A stretch of DNA of 64,000 nt, taken from positions 806,001 through 870,000 of the forward strand of contig OZ220699.1 in NCBI GenBank assembly GCA_965116565.1, written 5' to 3'. The first letter of the stretch is position 1. Every line of letters starts with the position of its first letter. Below the pieces are notes generated by a model. It was not told where the DNA came from, searched no databases, and worked only from the letters and a program-made list of their open reading frames with translations. The position numbers and the translations under genes are program-made. This DNA comes from Bin87 sp965116565. GTDB taxonomy: Bacteria; Chloroflexota; Dehalococcoidia; Lucifugimonadales; UBA3495. Shown in pieces: positions 33,066 to 41,783 of the stretch.

Positions 33066-34469
33066 CTACAGTTCCAGGCGGTTGATGCCGTTCAGCGCGG
33101 CGGTCAGGTAGCATTCGGCCAGGCTGGGGTAGCTGGTGACCGCTTCGGTGAAATAGTCGATGGTGCCGTCGAATGCCATCACCGCCTGGCCGATGTGAAT
33201 CAGTTCGGACGCGTCCTCGCCCAGGATGTGGACGCCGTGAAGTTTGCGCGTCTCAGTGTCGAATATCAATTTTAGCAGGCCGGCGTTGTCGCCCTGCATT
33301 ACGCTGCTCATCGTCTCCTGGTAGTTGGCTTTGCCCACCTCGTAAGGGACGCCGGCGTCGGTCAGTTCCTGCTCGGTCTTGCCGATCATGGCGACCTCCG
33401 GAATGGTCCGCACGGTGTAGGGGAACAGGTCGGGGAATGGATGGGTGGGGGCGTCGAAGGCGTGGCAGGCGGCGAGGCGTCCCTGGCTCCGTGAAGTGGA
33501 GGTCAGGTCGGGGAACCCGATGACGCCGCCCACAGCATAGATGCCCGGCACGGAGGTCTGGTAGTTATCGTCGACGCTGATGCGGCCGCGGGAGTCCGCT
33601 TGCAGGCCGGCGGCCTCGAGGTTAAGGGACGCGGTGTTGCCGGTGCGGCCGACGCAATACATCACGGAATCGCTGATGATCTGCTTGCCGCTCTCGAGAT
33701 GGATACGCACGCCGTCACCACGTCGTTCCCTGATGTAATCGATGTCGTCGACGCTCTCGTTGAGGCGGAGGGTGACGCCGTTCTGTCGCAGGTGGTAGAC
33801 CAAAGTGTCAACGATTTCGTCGTCGGCGAAACGCAGCAACCGCGGGTTGCGGTCCACCAGGGTGACGCGGACGCCGAGGGCGGCAAAGGTGCTGCAATAT
33901 TCCAGGCCGATGGCGCCGCCACCGACGATGGTGAGGGTACGCGGAATTTCAGGAAGGTCGAGCACATCGTCGCTGATGAAAATGCGGCGGCCGTCGTCTT
34001 GAACGATGGGCGGCTCGGTCGAATGGGAACCGGCGGCGATGATCACCTTGTCAGTGGTGATGTTGCGGTTCATTCTGTTATCGGGGAATGACAAGCCGAT
34101 GGTGTGAGGGTCCACGAATGAACCCTCTGCGTGGAACGTCTCAACCTGATTGCCCAGGAAATGGACGCGCAGCATATCCACCTGCTGCTGCATAACGTAT
34201 CCGGTGCGCACCATGAGGTCGCTCATGGTGATGTTCTGTTTCACCGAGTAGGAGTCCCCGTATATCTTTCGTTCCCGAAATCCGGTGAGGTGCAGCACCG
34301 CCTCACGCATGGTCTTGCTGGCGGTACCGGTGTTTACATCCACGCCGCCCAACATGGGCAGGCGTTCCAGCACTGCCACTTTCTTGTCGAGCTTCGCGGC
34401 CTGTATGGAGGCTCTCTGGCCGGCCGGTCCCGAACCGATCACCACCAGATCATATTCGTAGTCAGCCAT
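33066..34469 (-). CDS. sthA: soluble pyridine nucleotide transhydrogenase (SthA-type flavoprotein)
   Basis: 467 aa from ATG 34469. FAD-binding GSGPAGQRASIQAAKL at about 12-27 and NAD-binding IVGGGAIGLEYCSTFAALG at about 180-198 are intact; a pyridine nucleotide-disulphide dimerisation domain follows (FPYTVRTIPEVAMIGKTEQEL to the end). In place of the redox CxxxxC of lipoamide dehydrogenases it reads GGVDVNTGTASKTMREAV. This marks the SthA (Si-specific NAD(P)+ transhydrogenase) branch, which has lost one or both cysteines. It equilibrates NADPH and NADH in the cytoplasm and would complement the NADH-producing formate dehydrogenase. Confidence 0.9.
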   Translation of the reverse strand: MADYEYDLVVIGSGPAGQRASIQAAKLDKKVAVLERLPMLGGVDVNTGTASKTMREAVLHLTGFRERKIYGDSYSVKQNITMSDLMVRTGYVMQQQVDMLRVHFLGNQVETFHAEGSFVDPHTIGLSFPDNRMNRNITTDKVIIAAGSHSTEPPIVQDDGRRIFISDDVLDLPEIPRTLTIVGGGAIGLEYCSTFAALGVRVTLVDRNPRLLRFADDEIVDTLVYHLRQNGVTLRLNESVDDIDYIRERRGDGVRIHLESGKQIISDSVMYCVGRTGNTASLNLEAAGLQADSRGRISVDDNYQTSVPGIYAVGGVIGFPDLTSTSRSQGRLAACHAFDAPTHPFPDLFPYTVRTIPEVAMIGKTEQELTDAGVPYEVGKANYQETMSSVMQGDNAGLLKLIFDTETRKLHGVHILGEDASELIHIGQAVMAFDGTIDYFTEAVTSYPSLAECYLTAALNGINRLEL

Positions 34470-34644
34470 GTCGGCGCTCCAGCCTCGAATGTTATCGCCC
34501 AAGTATTTCGTACACGTTCAACATTCTGTAACGTCGCCGGGTTACGTGTCAAACACACTTGAATGCTACTTTTGGGGGATGAGCGAGAGGCATCCAACCC
34601 GCTGTGTTATGCTTTTTGGCGATTTCACCCAGGAGCAGTTCCCC

Positions 34645-35484
34645 ATGACCGACACCACAGCGATCGCGCCTGGCGCGGTTAAGGACACGCCGATCGATGC
34701 AGACGGCCACATCCTGCTGCGGCGGGATCAGGCGGTGGCGACGGTAACGATCAACCGGCCAGCGCAGCGCAACGCGATATCGTTCACGATGTGGACGCGA
34801 CTGACCGAGCTAATGCGTGAGCTGGACGCCGACCGGGACGTGCGGTGCGTGGTGATCTGTGGCGCCGGGGGCGAGGCGTTTTCGGCCGGGGCGGACATCA
34901 GCGATTTTGACGAGTACCGCAGCGATTCGACCAAGGGGCGAGTTTACAACCGCGCGGTGGATGGACTGCTGGAGACCGTGGCTGAGATCGGGACGCCGGT
35001 GATATCCATGATCCGCGGGTTCGCCGCCGGCGGGGGGTGCGAACTGGCGGTTGCCACGGATCTGCGTATCGCCGCCGAGGGCAGCAGGCTGGGGATTCCG
35101 GTGGCGCGCCTGGGCATCACCATCGGACACCGGGAGATGTACGGTCTCGTGAACCTGGTGGGCAAGGGCAACGCGATGTACATCCTGCTGTCGGGTCGTT
35201 TGCTGGATTCCGACGAAGCGCTGCGGACCGGGCTGGTCAACCAGGTTGTGCCGTCCGACCAGTTGGAGGATGTTACCTACAAGCTGGCCACTGACATTGC
35301 CAACCTGGCCCCGCTGTCCCACGCGGTGAACAAGAAGACGATGAACCAGGTGTTGGCTAAGCCTTCCCTGGACTTGACCCCCGAGGAAGCGGACCTGCCG
35401 CTGACGCAGTTCGACACGCGCGATTACCACGAGGGGTTCCGGGCGTTTCTGGAGAAGCGGCGGCCGGAATTTATTGGGGAATAG
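34645..35484 (+). CDS. enoyl-CoA hydratase/isomerase family protein
   Basis: 279 aa from ATG 34645 (CAGGAG upstream). Crotonase fold: VATVTINRPAQRNAISFTMW, the oxyanion-hole segment AFSAGADISDF, then GFAAGGGCELAVATDLRIAAEGSRLGIPVARLGI, GRLLDSDEALRTGLVNQVV at the C-terminal half, and a final helix RAFLEKRRPEF. The typical second catalytic Glu region reads IGHREMYGLVNLVG, so hydratase, isomerase or another crotonase reaction are all possible. tlyA follows after 11 bases, an unexpected operon mate. The neighbourhood (scoAB) fits acyl-CoA degradation. Confidence 0.88.
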   Translation: MTDTTAIAPGAVKDTPIDADGHILLRRDQAVATVTINRPAQRNAISFTMWTRLTELMRELDADRDVRCVVICGAGGEAFSAGADISDFDEYRSDSTKGRVYNRAVDGLLETVAEIGTPVISMIRGFAAGGGCELAVATDLRIAAEGSRLGIPVARLGITIGHREMYGLVNLVGKGNAMYILLSGRLLDSDEALRTGLVNQVVPSDQLEDVTYKLATDIANLAPLSHAVNKKTMNQVLAKPSLDLTPEEADLPLTQFDTRDYHEGFRAFLEKRRPEFIGE

Positions 35485-35495
35485 GCACGCCCGCG

Positions 35496-36272
35496 ATGCC
35501 ATCGCCAGACCAACCCAGGACCAAAAAGCGGGCTGGCCGGCAACGCGCTGACGTCCTGCTGGTGGAGCGGGGACTGGTCGAGAGCCGGGAGCAAGCGCAG
35601 GCACTGATCATGGCCGGAGCGGTCATTGCCCCAACCGGCCCGGTGCAGAAGGCCGGAGCGTTTCTCAGTCCGGACACGCCGTTGGAGCTACGCGAGCGCC
35701 TCCCTTACGTCAGCCGCGGAGGGGTCAAGCTGGCCCGCGGGCTGGACACCTGGGTCGACGAGCACGGGATAAAACTGGACGGCGCGACGGCGCTGGACGT
35801 TGGGGCGTCCACCGGGGGATTCACCGACTGCCTGCTGCAGCGGGGGGCGAGCCGAGTGTACGCCGTGGACGTGGGATACGGGCAACTGCACTATCGGCTG
35901 CGCAGTGACGCCCGGGTGGCGTGCATGGAAAAGGTGAACGTTCGCTATCCGTTCGACCTGCCGGAGCGGGTGGACCTGCTGGTGGCCGACGTGTCGTTCA
36001 TATCGTTGACGATGGCTCTGCCGGAGCCGCTGGGATGGCTGCGTTCCGGTGGATATGCGATCGTTCTCATCAAACCGCAGTTTGAGGCGCAGAAGGGTGA
36101 GGTGGGCAAGGGCGGCATAGTTCGGGACGACGCGCTGCGGACCGACATACTCGGGCGAGTTCTGCAATGGCTCTCGGCTCGGGATGACGTGGTCCTGCTG
36201 GACACGATTGACTCGCCCATTACAGGGGACGCGGGCAACCGCGAGTTCCTGTCGCTGCTGCGGAAGATTTGA
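35496..36272 (+). CDS. tlyA: TlyA family rRNA (cytidine-2'-O)-methyltransferase / hemolysin-like
   Basis: 258 aa. An N-terminal S4 RNA-binding domain (about residues 16-75, RADVLLVERGLVESREQAQALIMAG) is followed by an FtsJ-like Rossmann methyltransferase: GATALDVGASTGGFTDCLLQRGA binds SAM, then VYAVDVGYGQLHYRL, DLLVADVSFISLTMALP and IVLIKPQFEAQKGEVGKGGIVRD with the catalytic Lys. TlyA methylates 16S and 23S rRNA at cytidines and affects capreomycin sensitivity in mycobacteria. Length matches the family (about 260-275 aa). The gene is tightly behind the enoyl-CoA hydratase. Confidence 0.93.
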   Translation: MPSPDQPRTKKRAGRQRADVLLVERGLVESREQAQALIMAGAVIAPTGPVQKAGAFLSPDTPLELRERLPYVSRGGVKLARGLDTWVDEHGIKLDGATALDVGASTGGFTDCLLQRGASRVYAVDVGYGQLHYRLRSDARVACMEKVNVRYPFDLPERVDLLVADVSFISLTMALPEPLGWLRSGGYAIVLIKPQFEAQKGEVGKGGIVRDDALRTDILGRVLQWLSARDDVVLLDTIDSPITGDAGNREFLSLLRKI

Positions 36273-36392
36273 TCTCCAGCCGGTTCGCTGGACCGGTCAC
36301 GGTTTTTGACGGAGCAATGCCGCGCCGCCAAATCGGGTATGATAGCGGCGTTTGCCAATTGAGACCTCTACCCCCAATCAAGGAGCAATGAC

Positions 36393-36719
36393 GTGTACGT
36401 ATTGAGGAGAATCTTCAAGACCAAGCAGCCTGGCGACGCGCGGCGAGTGGCGAGCATGCTTCAGAAGCAGGCCCAGACTTACCGCGACGCCGGACAGCGC
36501 AGCGAGTTCAAGGTGTATTTCAACGGCGGCACCGTGCCGGGCGAAACCGGCGTGGTGGTCCTGGAATGGACTGACGAAGCGCTGATGTCGCCCATGCGCG
36601 GCGGGCACCAGTTGCCGCCGGCCGCTCTGGAAATGGGAGCGGAGATCCGGCCGCTGGTGGAATCCAACCACATCGAGTTCATGGAGTTGATGACCCCAGA
36701 CAAGATGATGGACGTGTAG
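36393..36719 (+). CDS. conserved-looking hypothetical protein, possible dimeric alpha/beta barrel
   Basis: 108 aa, GTG start at 36393 with AAGGAG nine bases upstream. The pattern (YVLRRIFKTKQPGDARRVASMLQKQAQTY, FKVYFNGGTVPGETGVVVLEWTDEALM, ending in FMELMTPDKMMDV) suggests a small ferredoxin-like or dimeric alpha/beta barrel domain, but I do not recognise a named family. It precedes the CinA-C gene by 25 bases on the same strand and is probably in the same transcript. Confidence 0.7.
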   Translation: MYVLRRIFKTKQPGDARRVASMLQKQAQTYRDAGQRSEFKVYFNGGTVPGETGVVVLEWTDEALMSPMRGGHQLPPAALEMGAEIRPLVESNHIEFMELMTPDKMMDV

Positions 36720-36744
36720 GGACGCGGAGCAAGGAGGCAAGATA

Positions 36745-37215
36745 GTGGAAGTCAGAGAAGTTGCGGAAATTCTGCTGGAACGGCACCAGACGGTGTCGGT
36801 GGCGGAAGCCTGCACGAACGGACTGCTGGGCTACACGTTGGGAACGATTCCGGGAGCATCCCGGTTCTTCCCGGGCGGTGTTGTGGCGTACACCGGCGGC
36901 CTGAAGGAGAAAATCCTGGGCGTGCCGGATGAGCTTTACGATACTGCGGGCAGCGTGAGCCGGGAGATGGCCATTGCCATGGCGCGCGGGGCGCTGGAGC
37001 TGACGGGGACGGACTACGCGTTGTCCACCACGGGGGTGACGGGGCCCGCGCCCGGTCGCAGCGGCCTGCCCATCGGCACGTTCTGGATCGGGTTGGCCGT
37101 GAAGGGCGGCGAGGACGCAGCCATCGAGATCAGAGTAGGCGGCGACCGGGACGCAACCAAGCACGGCGCGGTGCAGGCTGCCATCGACCTGCTGGGGAAG
37201 GAGTTGACCGGTTAA
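36745..37215 (+). CDS. CinA C-terminal domain (PncC-like) protein
   Basis: 156 aa, GTG start at 36745 preceded by AAGGAGG. Stand-alone CinA C-terminal domain: VSVAEACTNGLLGYTLGTIPGASRFFPGGVVAYTGGLKEKILGV, GSVSREMAIAMARGALELTGTDYALSTTGVTGPAP, then GTFWIGLAVKG. The family deamidates nicotinamide mononucleotide to NaMN in the NAD pyridine-nucleotide cycle. The usual AESCTGG signature reads AEACTNG here, so the Ser taken as catalytic in E. coli PncC is Ala and the second Gly is Asn. Activity may be altered or lost. With pncB in the same window a link to NAD recycling is attractive but unproven. Confidence 0.85.
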   Translation: MEVREVAEILLERHQTVSVAEACTNGLLGYTLGTIPGASRFFPGGVVAYTGGLKEKILGVPDELYDTAGSVSREMAIAMARGALELTGTDYALSTTGVTGPAPGRSGLPIGTFWIGLAVKGGEDAAIEIRVGGDRDATKHGAVQAAIDLLGKELTG

Positions 37216-37518
37216 CCAATAGTCGCCGACGCCAAGGGAACGCACATGAACATCGCGCGGTCGCTTGGCGATGCTATATTAGTCCCACCGGAACGGCACT
37301 CACCGCGCCGGTGGGTATCGCGGACGATACCTCCGGCCGTGGCAACGGCGGAGTTTGCGATGGCGGCGGCCACGCTGCTTCGCCATACCGATCTGGCACA
37401 CGTCAGGCATATGCTGACCACTGCCGCGGTCCTGGAAAAGTTCGTCAGTGCGACGCAAATTGATCCGGCCGTTGCTCCGGCGATTCCGGCGAACACTCAC
37501 ATAGGAGGGAATCGCATC

Positions 37519-37749
37519 ATGGCGTTATTGGAAACCCTACTTAAACCGCTGCTCAACGCCCAGAGGGAAGTCGGGGAAAAGATCGGGGAGGCGCGTGGCG
37601 AAGCACGCGGGGAGGCACGCGGGGAGGCACTGGGTCGGGCAGCCGCCAACGCCGAGTTTGAAACATGGAAAGCACGCCAGCGGGATGCCGGAGTGGAGTT
37701 CGTGGATGACGGTGATTCCGCTGCAAACCCACCCGCTTCCGATAGTTAA
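37519..37749 (+). CDS. hypothetical small protein with GEAR repeats
   Basis: 76 aa from ATG 37519, chosen because TAGGAGGG lies about nine bases upstream; the frame stays open further upstream without a ribosome site. The helical start (LLETLLKPLLNAQREVGEKI) runs into four GEAR/GEAL tetrapeptide repeats encoded by near-identical 12-base units, then a short charged tail. Similar short repeats are seen at the C-terminus of Rpn/PD-(D/E)xK transposase-like proteins, so it may be a remnant of such a gene. That is a guess. Confidence 0.5.
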   Translation: MALLETLLKPLLNAQREVGEKIGEARGEARGEARGEALGRAAANAEFETWKARQRDAGVEFVDDGDSAANPPASDS

Positions 37750-37790
37750 CGACCTCGTCGCCATCCGGTGATCACAGTCAGGAGCAACAC

Positions 37791-38801
37791 ATGAAGTTTG
37801 GAGTTTCCCTTTCCGCCATCGCGCAGCAACCGGCTGGCGCGGATATGCAACAGGCCTTCGCCGACATATGCGCCTACGTGGGAGCGGCGCGCGACCTCGG
37901 TTTCGACATGGTGTACCAGGGCCAACACTACCTGACCGACCCATACCAGCAGTTGCAGACGATGCCGTTGCTGGCGCGCATATCCGCAGAAGCCCGGGGA
38001 ATGGGGCTGGTGGCTACGATGCTGGTGCCGCTCCACCATCCGGTGGACCTGGCGGAGCGGGTAGCGACGATGGACGTGATCACAGGCGGCAACTTCACGC
38101 TGTCGGCGGCGCTGGGCTACCGGGACGAGGAGTATGACAACTTTGGGGTGCCACGACGGACCCGGGTCAGCCGGTACCTGGAATGCCTGGAGGCCATGCG
38201 GCTGCTGTGGTCGGGCGAGAAGGTAGACTACGACGGGCAGTATTTCCAGCTGAGAGATGCCCAATTGATGCTGCGGGCGGTGCAGCAACCGCACCCGCCG
38301 GTTTGGGTCGCGGCCAACAGCGATGCGGCCATCACGAGGGCGGCGAGGCTGGGATACACATGGTACGTGAACCCCCACGCCAAATTTGAGACCATCAGCC
38401 AGCAGGTGGAGATGTACCACGAAGCGGCCGGCGCGGCGGACTCAGGGGCGCCCGAGCGGTTGCCGCTGGGTCGAGAGGTGTTCGTGGGGCGGACGCACGA
38501 GGAGGCATTCGCCAACGCCGCGCCGTACCTGGGAGGCAAGTACGAGGCCTACGCGCAGTGGGGACAGGATAAGGCGTTGCCGGGAGAGGAGAACTTCCGG
38601 GAACCCTTTGAGGACCTGGCACGGGACCGCTTCGTCATCGGCGATCCGGACGAGGTGGTCGAGGAGCTTTCGCGGTACCGGGAGCTTGGCATGTCCCACG
38701 GCTGTTTCCGGATGATGTGGCCGGGGATGCCGCTGGCCGACGGGGTGGCAAACTTAGAGCTATTCGCCGAGCGGGTCGCGCCGCACCTGCGGGAGGACTA
38801 G
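37791..38801 (+). CDS. LLM class flavin-dependent oxidoreductase
   Basis: 336 aa from ATG 37791, with AGGAG six bases upstream. Bacterial luciferase-like TIM barrel: MKFGVSLSAIAQQPAGAD, DMVYQGQHYLTDPYQQLQTMPLLARISAE, MGLVATMLVPLHHPVDLAERVATMDVITGGNFTLSAALGYRDEEY and HPPVWVAANSDAAITRAARLGYTW. The family oxidises or reduces diverse substrates with FMN or F420, including monooxygenation of alkanesulfonates, pyrimidines and terpenes. Two further LLM genes lie at 46472 and 47518. A cupin follows after 87 bases on the same strand. Confidence 0.92.
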   Translation: MKFGVSLSAIAQQPAGADMQQAFADICAYVGAARDLGFDMVYQGQHYLTDPYQQLQTMPLLARISAEARGMGLVATMLVPLHHPVDLAERVATMDVITGGNFTLSAALGYRDEEYDNFGVPRRTRVSRYLECLEAMRLLWSGEKVDYDGQYFQLRDAQLMLRAVQQPHPPVWVAANSDAAITRAARLGYTWYVNPHAKFETISQQVEMYHEAAGAADSGAPERLPLGREVFVGRTHEEAFANAAPYLGGKYEAYAQWGQDKALPGEENFREPFEDLARDRFVIGDPDEVVEELSRYRELGMSHGCFRMMWPGMPLADGVANLELFAERVAPHLRED

Positions 38802-38888
38802 CGCGACGACAATGACCGCAAGCGGGCGGTTCGCATATTGAGCGAAGGTCTTTTGAGATAACAATCACGCAAAGCTGGAGAGGGCGGA

Positions 38889-39221
38889 ATGGCAATCTAT
38901 CGGGTATTTTCGGACGCCGACGGGGAGAGCCACATTGAGGATCTGAAACTTGAGGAGCATCCTGAGTTGGGGGCGCTGATCAACGTGTCGGAGGTGCGGG
39001 TGCAAGAGTTCGACGGGTCGCGGCAGATGGATTTTCATCCCCTGCCCGAGCGCAGGTTGATCATCCACCTGTCGGGCGAGGTGGAGATCGGGGCCAGCGA
39101 CGGCTCGAAGCGGGTGCTGCGGGCCGGGGACATCCGGCTGATGGAAGACGTTACCGGGAAAGGCCATTCGCACCACGACCTGAGTCCGTCGGGCGCCGTA
39201 TACATTCTGCTGGACGACTGA
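38889..39221 (+). CDS. cupin-domain protein (paralogue of 733-1110)
   Basis: 110 aa; ATG 38889 with GGAGAGGG upstream. A single cupin barrel with DFHPLPERRLIIHLSGEVEIG, DGSKRVLRAGDIRLMEDVTGKGHSHHDL and an N-terminal GESHIEDLKLEEHPELGALI. Shared blocks with the protein at 733-1110 make the two paralogues in different neighbourhoods. The barrel His positions suggest metal binding. It is co-directional with, and possibly partner to, the LLM oxidoreductase upstream. Specific reaction unknown. Confidence 0.85.
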   Translation: MAIYRVFSDADGESHIEDLKLEEHPELGALINVSEVRVQEFDGSRQMDFHPLPERRLIIHLSGEVEIGASDGSKRVLRAGDIRLMEDVTGKGHSHHDLSPSGAVYILLDD

Positions 39222-39340
39222 CCGGACATTTAGTGGGGGGCGGACGGGCTGTGCCTGCCGTCGTCGGGGCTAGGGCAGGTCTCGATAATTTACCGGGGAT
39301 TTCACCCTCACCCCCGTAACAAGTACGGGGCGGGCTCCAG

Positions 39341-39363
39341 CACTCTCCCGTCAAGGGAGAGTG
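39341..39363. terminator. hairpin CACTCTCCC / GGGAGAGTG
   Basis: Perfect 9-bp stem with a five-base loop between the convergent cupin and penicillin acylase genes. No U-tract. Flanking sequence (CACCCTCACCCCC) resembles short dispersed repeats. A terminator role is plausible from position. Confidence 0.5.
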
Positions 39364-39425
39364 ACATGACGGCGGTTGCATAGCGCCGCTTGGGTCTCCG
39401 TTGGGGATTTCCGCAGAGGCAGAGG

Positions 39426-41783
39426 CTATTGGGGGCGCAGGGTCTGCTTCGTCTCGGAGTTTGCTGCGATGCGATCCCAGCCGTACATCATGGGGGCCAT
39501 TCTCACGTTGCTCCACATTTCCGCCTGGTCGGCGAAGTGGGGGCTGCCGGCATGGCCTGAGGATCCCAGGGGCACCGCCCACAGGGAGCGGTCCCAGTCG
39601 GCCGGATCGTAGGCGTAGCGGAACACGGACATTCCACCGAGGGCTGCGAAGTCCGCTGGCGAGTAGGGGCCGGCCCACGGGGTATCGGCGTCGCCGCCGG
39701 TGGAGACCTGCGGCGGGTCGAGAATTGGGCCGAGGGATGGGTCGGCCATGGAAAGGGGATGCTGGGGGCGCGTGCGGTGGACTTGACTCCAAGCCCAGTT
39801 GTTGGCGTTCCGTCCCAATTTGGCGGTCAGCGTCCGGACGCCTTCGTCCAATGCGGCGCTCAACGCGGTGGGCCAGGTCTCGCCGTCGGGCAGCAAGGCG
39901 GTGTCGTTGGCGGCGATGGCGTCGGTGACCAGGTTGCGGAACCGGTTGAGAAACACGCCACGGCCACGGTCCACGGGCTCCCAGGCCAGAGCAGCGAGAC
40001 GCTCACCGACGTTGTGCTTGAGGAGGCGCCAGATCAGGGCGTCGCGCATGGCGCTGTAGATGGTGGGCGCGACGGAGTCGGGGTCCATGCTGCCGGACCA
40101 TGCGCGCAGGCGGCGCAGTGCGGAGGCGGTATGGGAGTCGGACGGATGCAGGAGTTTGGACAGGGCGGCGAGGTAGGTCTGCGCGGGGAGCGACATCCGC
40201 TCCGCATGGATACGTCCCATGTCGTTGGCGGACGGATTGGAGATGGATTTGATGCCGTGGGTGACGCGCATGGCGCGATAGCCGGGGGCGAAGTCCATGG
40301 AGATGTAGTAGGGATAGTCGGCGGCGACGGGGCGATTGTTGGCGGTGGCGATGTATCCCTGGGGCGGATTGATGTTGCGGGGCATATCCTCGAACGGGAT
40401 GGGACCCTGCCACTCGTGCCGGTCGTCCCAGCCGGCGACGGGCAGCGGGGCCGGCGCGTCGCCGGGACGGCGGGGGATCTCGCCGCGGCACTGGTAACCG
40501 ATGTTGCCGTCGGAGTCGGCCATGACGAAGTTGTTCACCGGGTCAACCCAGCCGTGCATGGCGTCGGCGAGTTCGGGGACGGTGCGAGCGTCCAGCATGG
40601 AGCACAGGATGTCGGTCCACGGGTCGGGGCCGTCGCCGGCGGTGTAGCGCAAAGCGAGGCCGTAGCCCGTGAGTGGATCACCGCCGACCACGGGGCCGTG
40701 GTGGGTTGACCAGGTGCGGATATGGACGTCGTCGCCATCGCGAACCCTGATGACCTCGTCGCGAACATCGGCGTTGAACCAGTCCTCCTCGCGCTGGTAG
40801 AGGGAGGCGTCGGCGTCGTTGAAACGCTCGATGTAGAGGTCCTGGTAGTCGGCGGCGGTGTGGGTGACGCACCAGGCGACGTGGCCGTTGTGTCCGAAAT
40901 GAGGGAATCCGGGCAAGCCGGCGAAGGAGACGCCGATGACGTCGAAGGCGTCGCAGGCGATGTGGTTCTGGTAGTAGACGCTGGGGGTGTCGAGGCCGCG
41001 GTGGCTGTCGCCGGCGAGGATGGGCTTGCCGGTGGCGGTGCGAGACCCGGAGATCACCCACGAGTTGGAGCCGCTATCGGTTTCGCCGACGAGGTTGAGG
41101 TCGGCGGCGGCGTCCAGCATCTGCTGCAGGCCGACGTCCACGGGGCCGTCGTAGTCGGCGCCGGTGGGAATGATGACCGGCTGCCCGGGCGGGTAAGACG
41201 GGAAGAGTTCGGCGGCGCGTTCGGGTCCCAGTTCCTTGACCAGGCGGGCGCGCCACGCCTTGCTTTCAAACACGCCCATGAATATGTGGCGCACCTTGTA
41301 GATGGCGAGGCCGTGCCAGGGCTCCCACGGTTCGGGCTCGATGCCGGCGATGGCGTATTCCGCCGGCAGGGGCGCACCGCTGTGGATGAAGGCGTTGACG
41401 CCGGCGGCGTAGGCGTCAAACATGGCTTTGGCGCGGGGACCGGCGGCCGAGTAGTCGGCGCGAGCGGAGTCCTCCAGCCGGTGGCGACGCATCTGCATGT
41501 CCTGGCCGACGACGGACTTACCGGCGGCTTCGGCCCAGCGGCCCACGGCGCGGAGGCGGTCGAACTCCATGGCCCACAGGCGGTCCTGAGCGGTGACGAA
41601 TCCCTGGGCGAACCAGGCGTCAGGCTCGTTGGCGGCGCGGACGTGGGGGATGCCCAGGCGGTCGCGCCAAACGGTGACGGTGTCGCGGAGGCCGGACAGG
41701 TTGAGTTCGCCGTGCATGACAGGGACGGCGGCGGCGAGGTCGGCGACGGTGATATTGGCGGCGCCAATGGCGGTTGCAGTCAT
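39426..41783 (-). CDS. penicillin acylase (Ntn-hydrolase) family protein
   Basis: 785 aa. Ntn-hydrolase of the penicillin G acylase / acyl-homoserine-lactone acylase family: DRLGIPHVRAANEPDAWFAQGFVTAQDRLWAMEF near the N-terminus, then the self-processing site TDSGSNSW with the nucleophile Ser239, and GKPILAGDSHRGL. FVMADSDGNIGYQCRGEIPRR and YIATANNRPV (the Asn loop) follow in the beta chain. Autocleavage should give an alpha chain of about 238 and a beta chain of about 547 residues. No export signal is visible, unlike most secreted acylases, so it may act inside the cell on N-acyl amides or lactones. Stands alone on its strand. Confidence 0.93.
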   Translation of the reverse strand: MTATAIGAANITVADLAAAVPVMHGELNLSGLRDTVTVWRDRLGIPHVRAANEPDAWFAQGFVTAQDRLWAMEFDRLRAVGRWAEAAGKSVVGQDMQMRRHRLEDSARADYSAAGPRAKAMFDAYAAGVNAFIHSGAPLPAEYAIAGIEPEPWEPWHGLAIYKVRHIFMGVFESKAWRARLVKELGPERAAELFPSYPPGQPVIIPTGADYDGPVDVGLQQMLDAAADLNLVGETDSGSNSWVISGSRTATGKPILAGDSHRGLDTPSVYYQNHIACDAFDVIGVSFAGLPGFPHFGHNGHVAWCVTHTAADYQDLYIERFNDADASLYQREEDWFNADVRDEVIRVRDGDDVHIRTWSTHHGPVVGGDPLTGYGLALRYTAGDGPDPWTDILCSMLDARTVPELADAMHGWVDPVNNFVMADSDGNIGYQCRGEIPRRPGDAPAPLPVAGWDDRHEWQGPIPFEDMPRNINPPQGYIATANNRPVAADYPYYISMDFAPGYRAMRVTHGIKSISNPSANDMGRIHAERMSLPAQTYLAALSKLLHPSDSHTASALRRLRAWSGSMDPDSVAPTIYSAMRDALIWRLLKHNVGERLAALAWEPVDRGRGVFLNRFRNLVTDAIAANDTALLPDGETWPTALSAALDEGVRTLTAKLGRNANNWAWSQVHRTRPQHPLSMADPSLGPILDPPQVSTGGDADTPWAGPYSPADFAALGGMSVFRYAYDPADWDRSLWAVPLGSSGHAGSPHFADQAEMWSNVRMAPMMYGWDRIAANSETKQTLRPQ

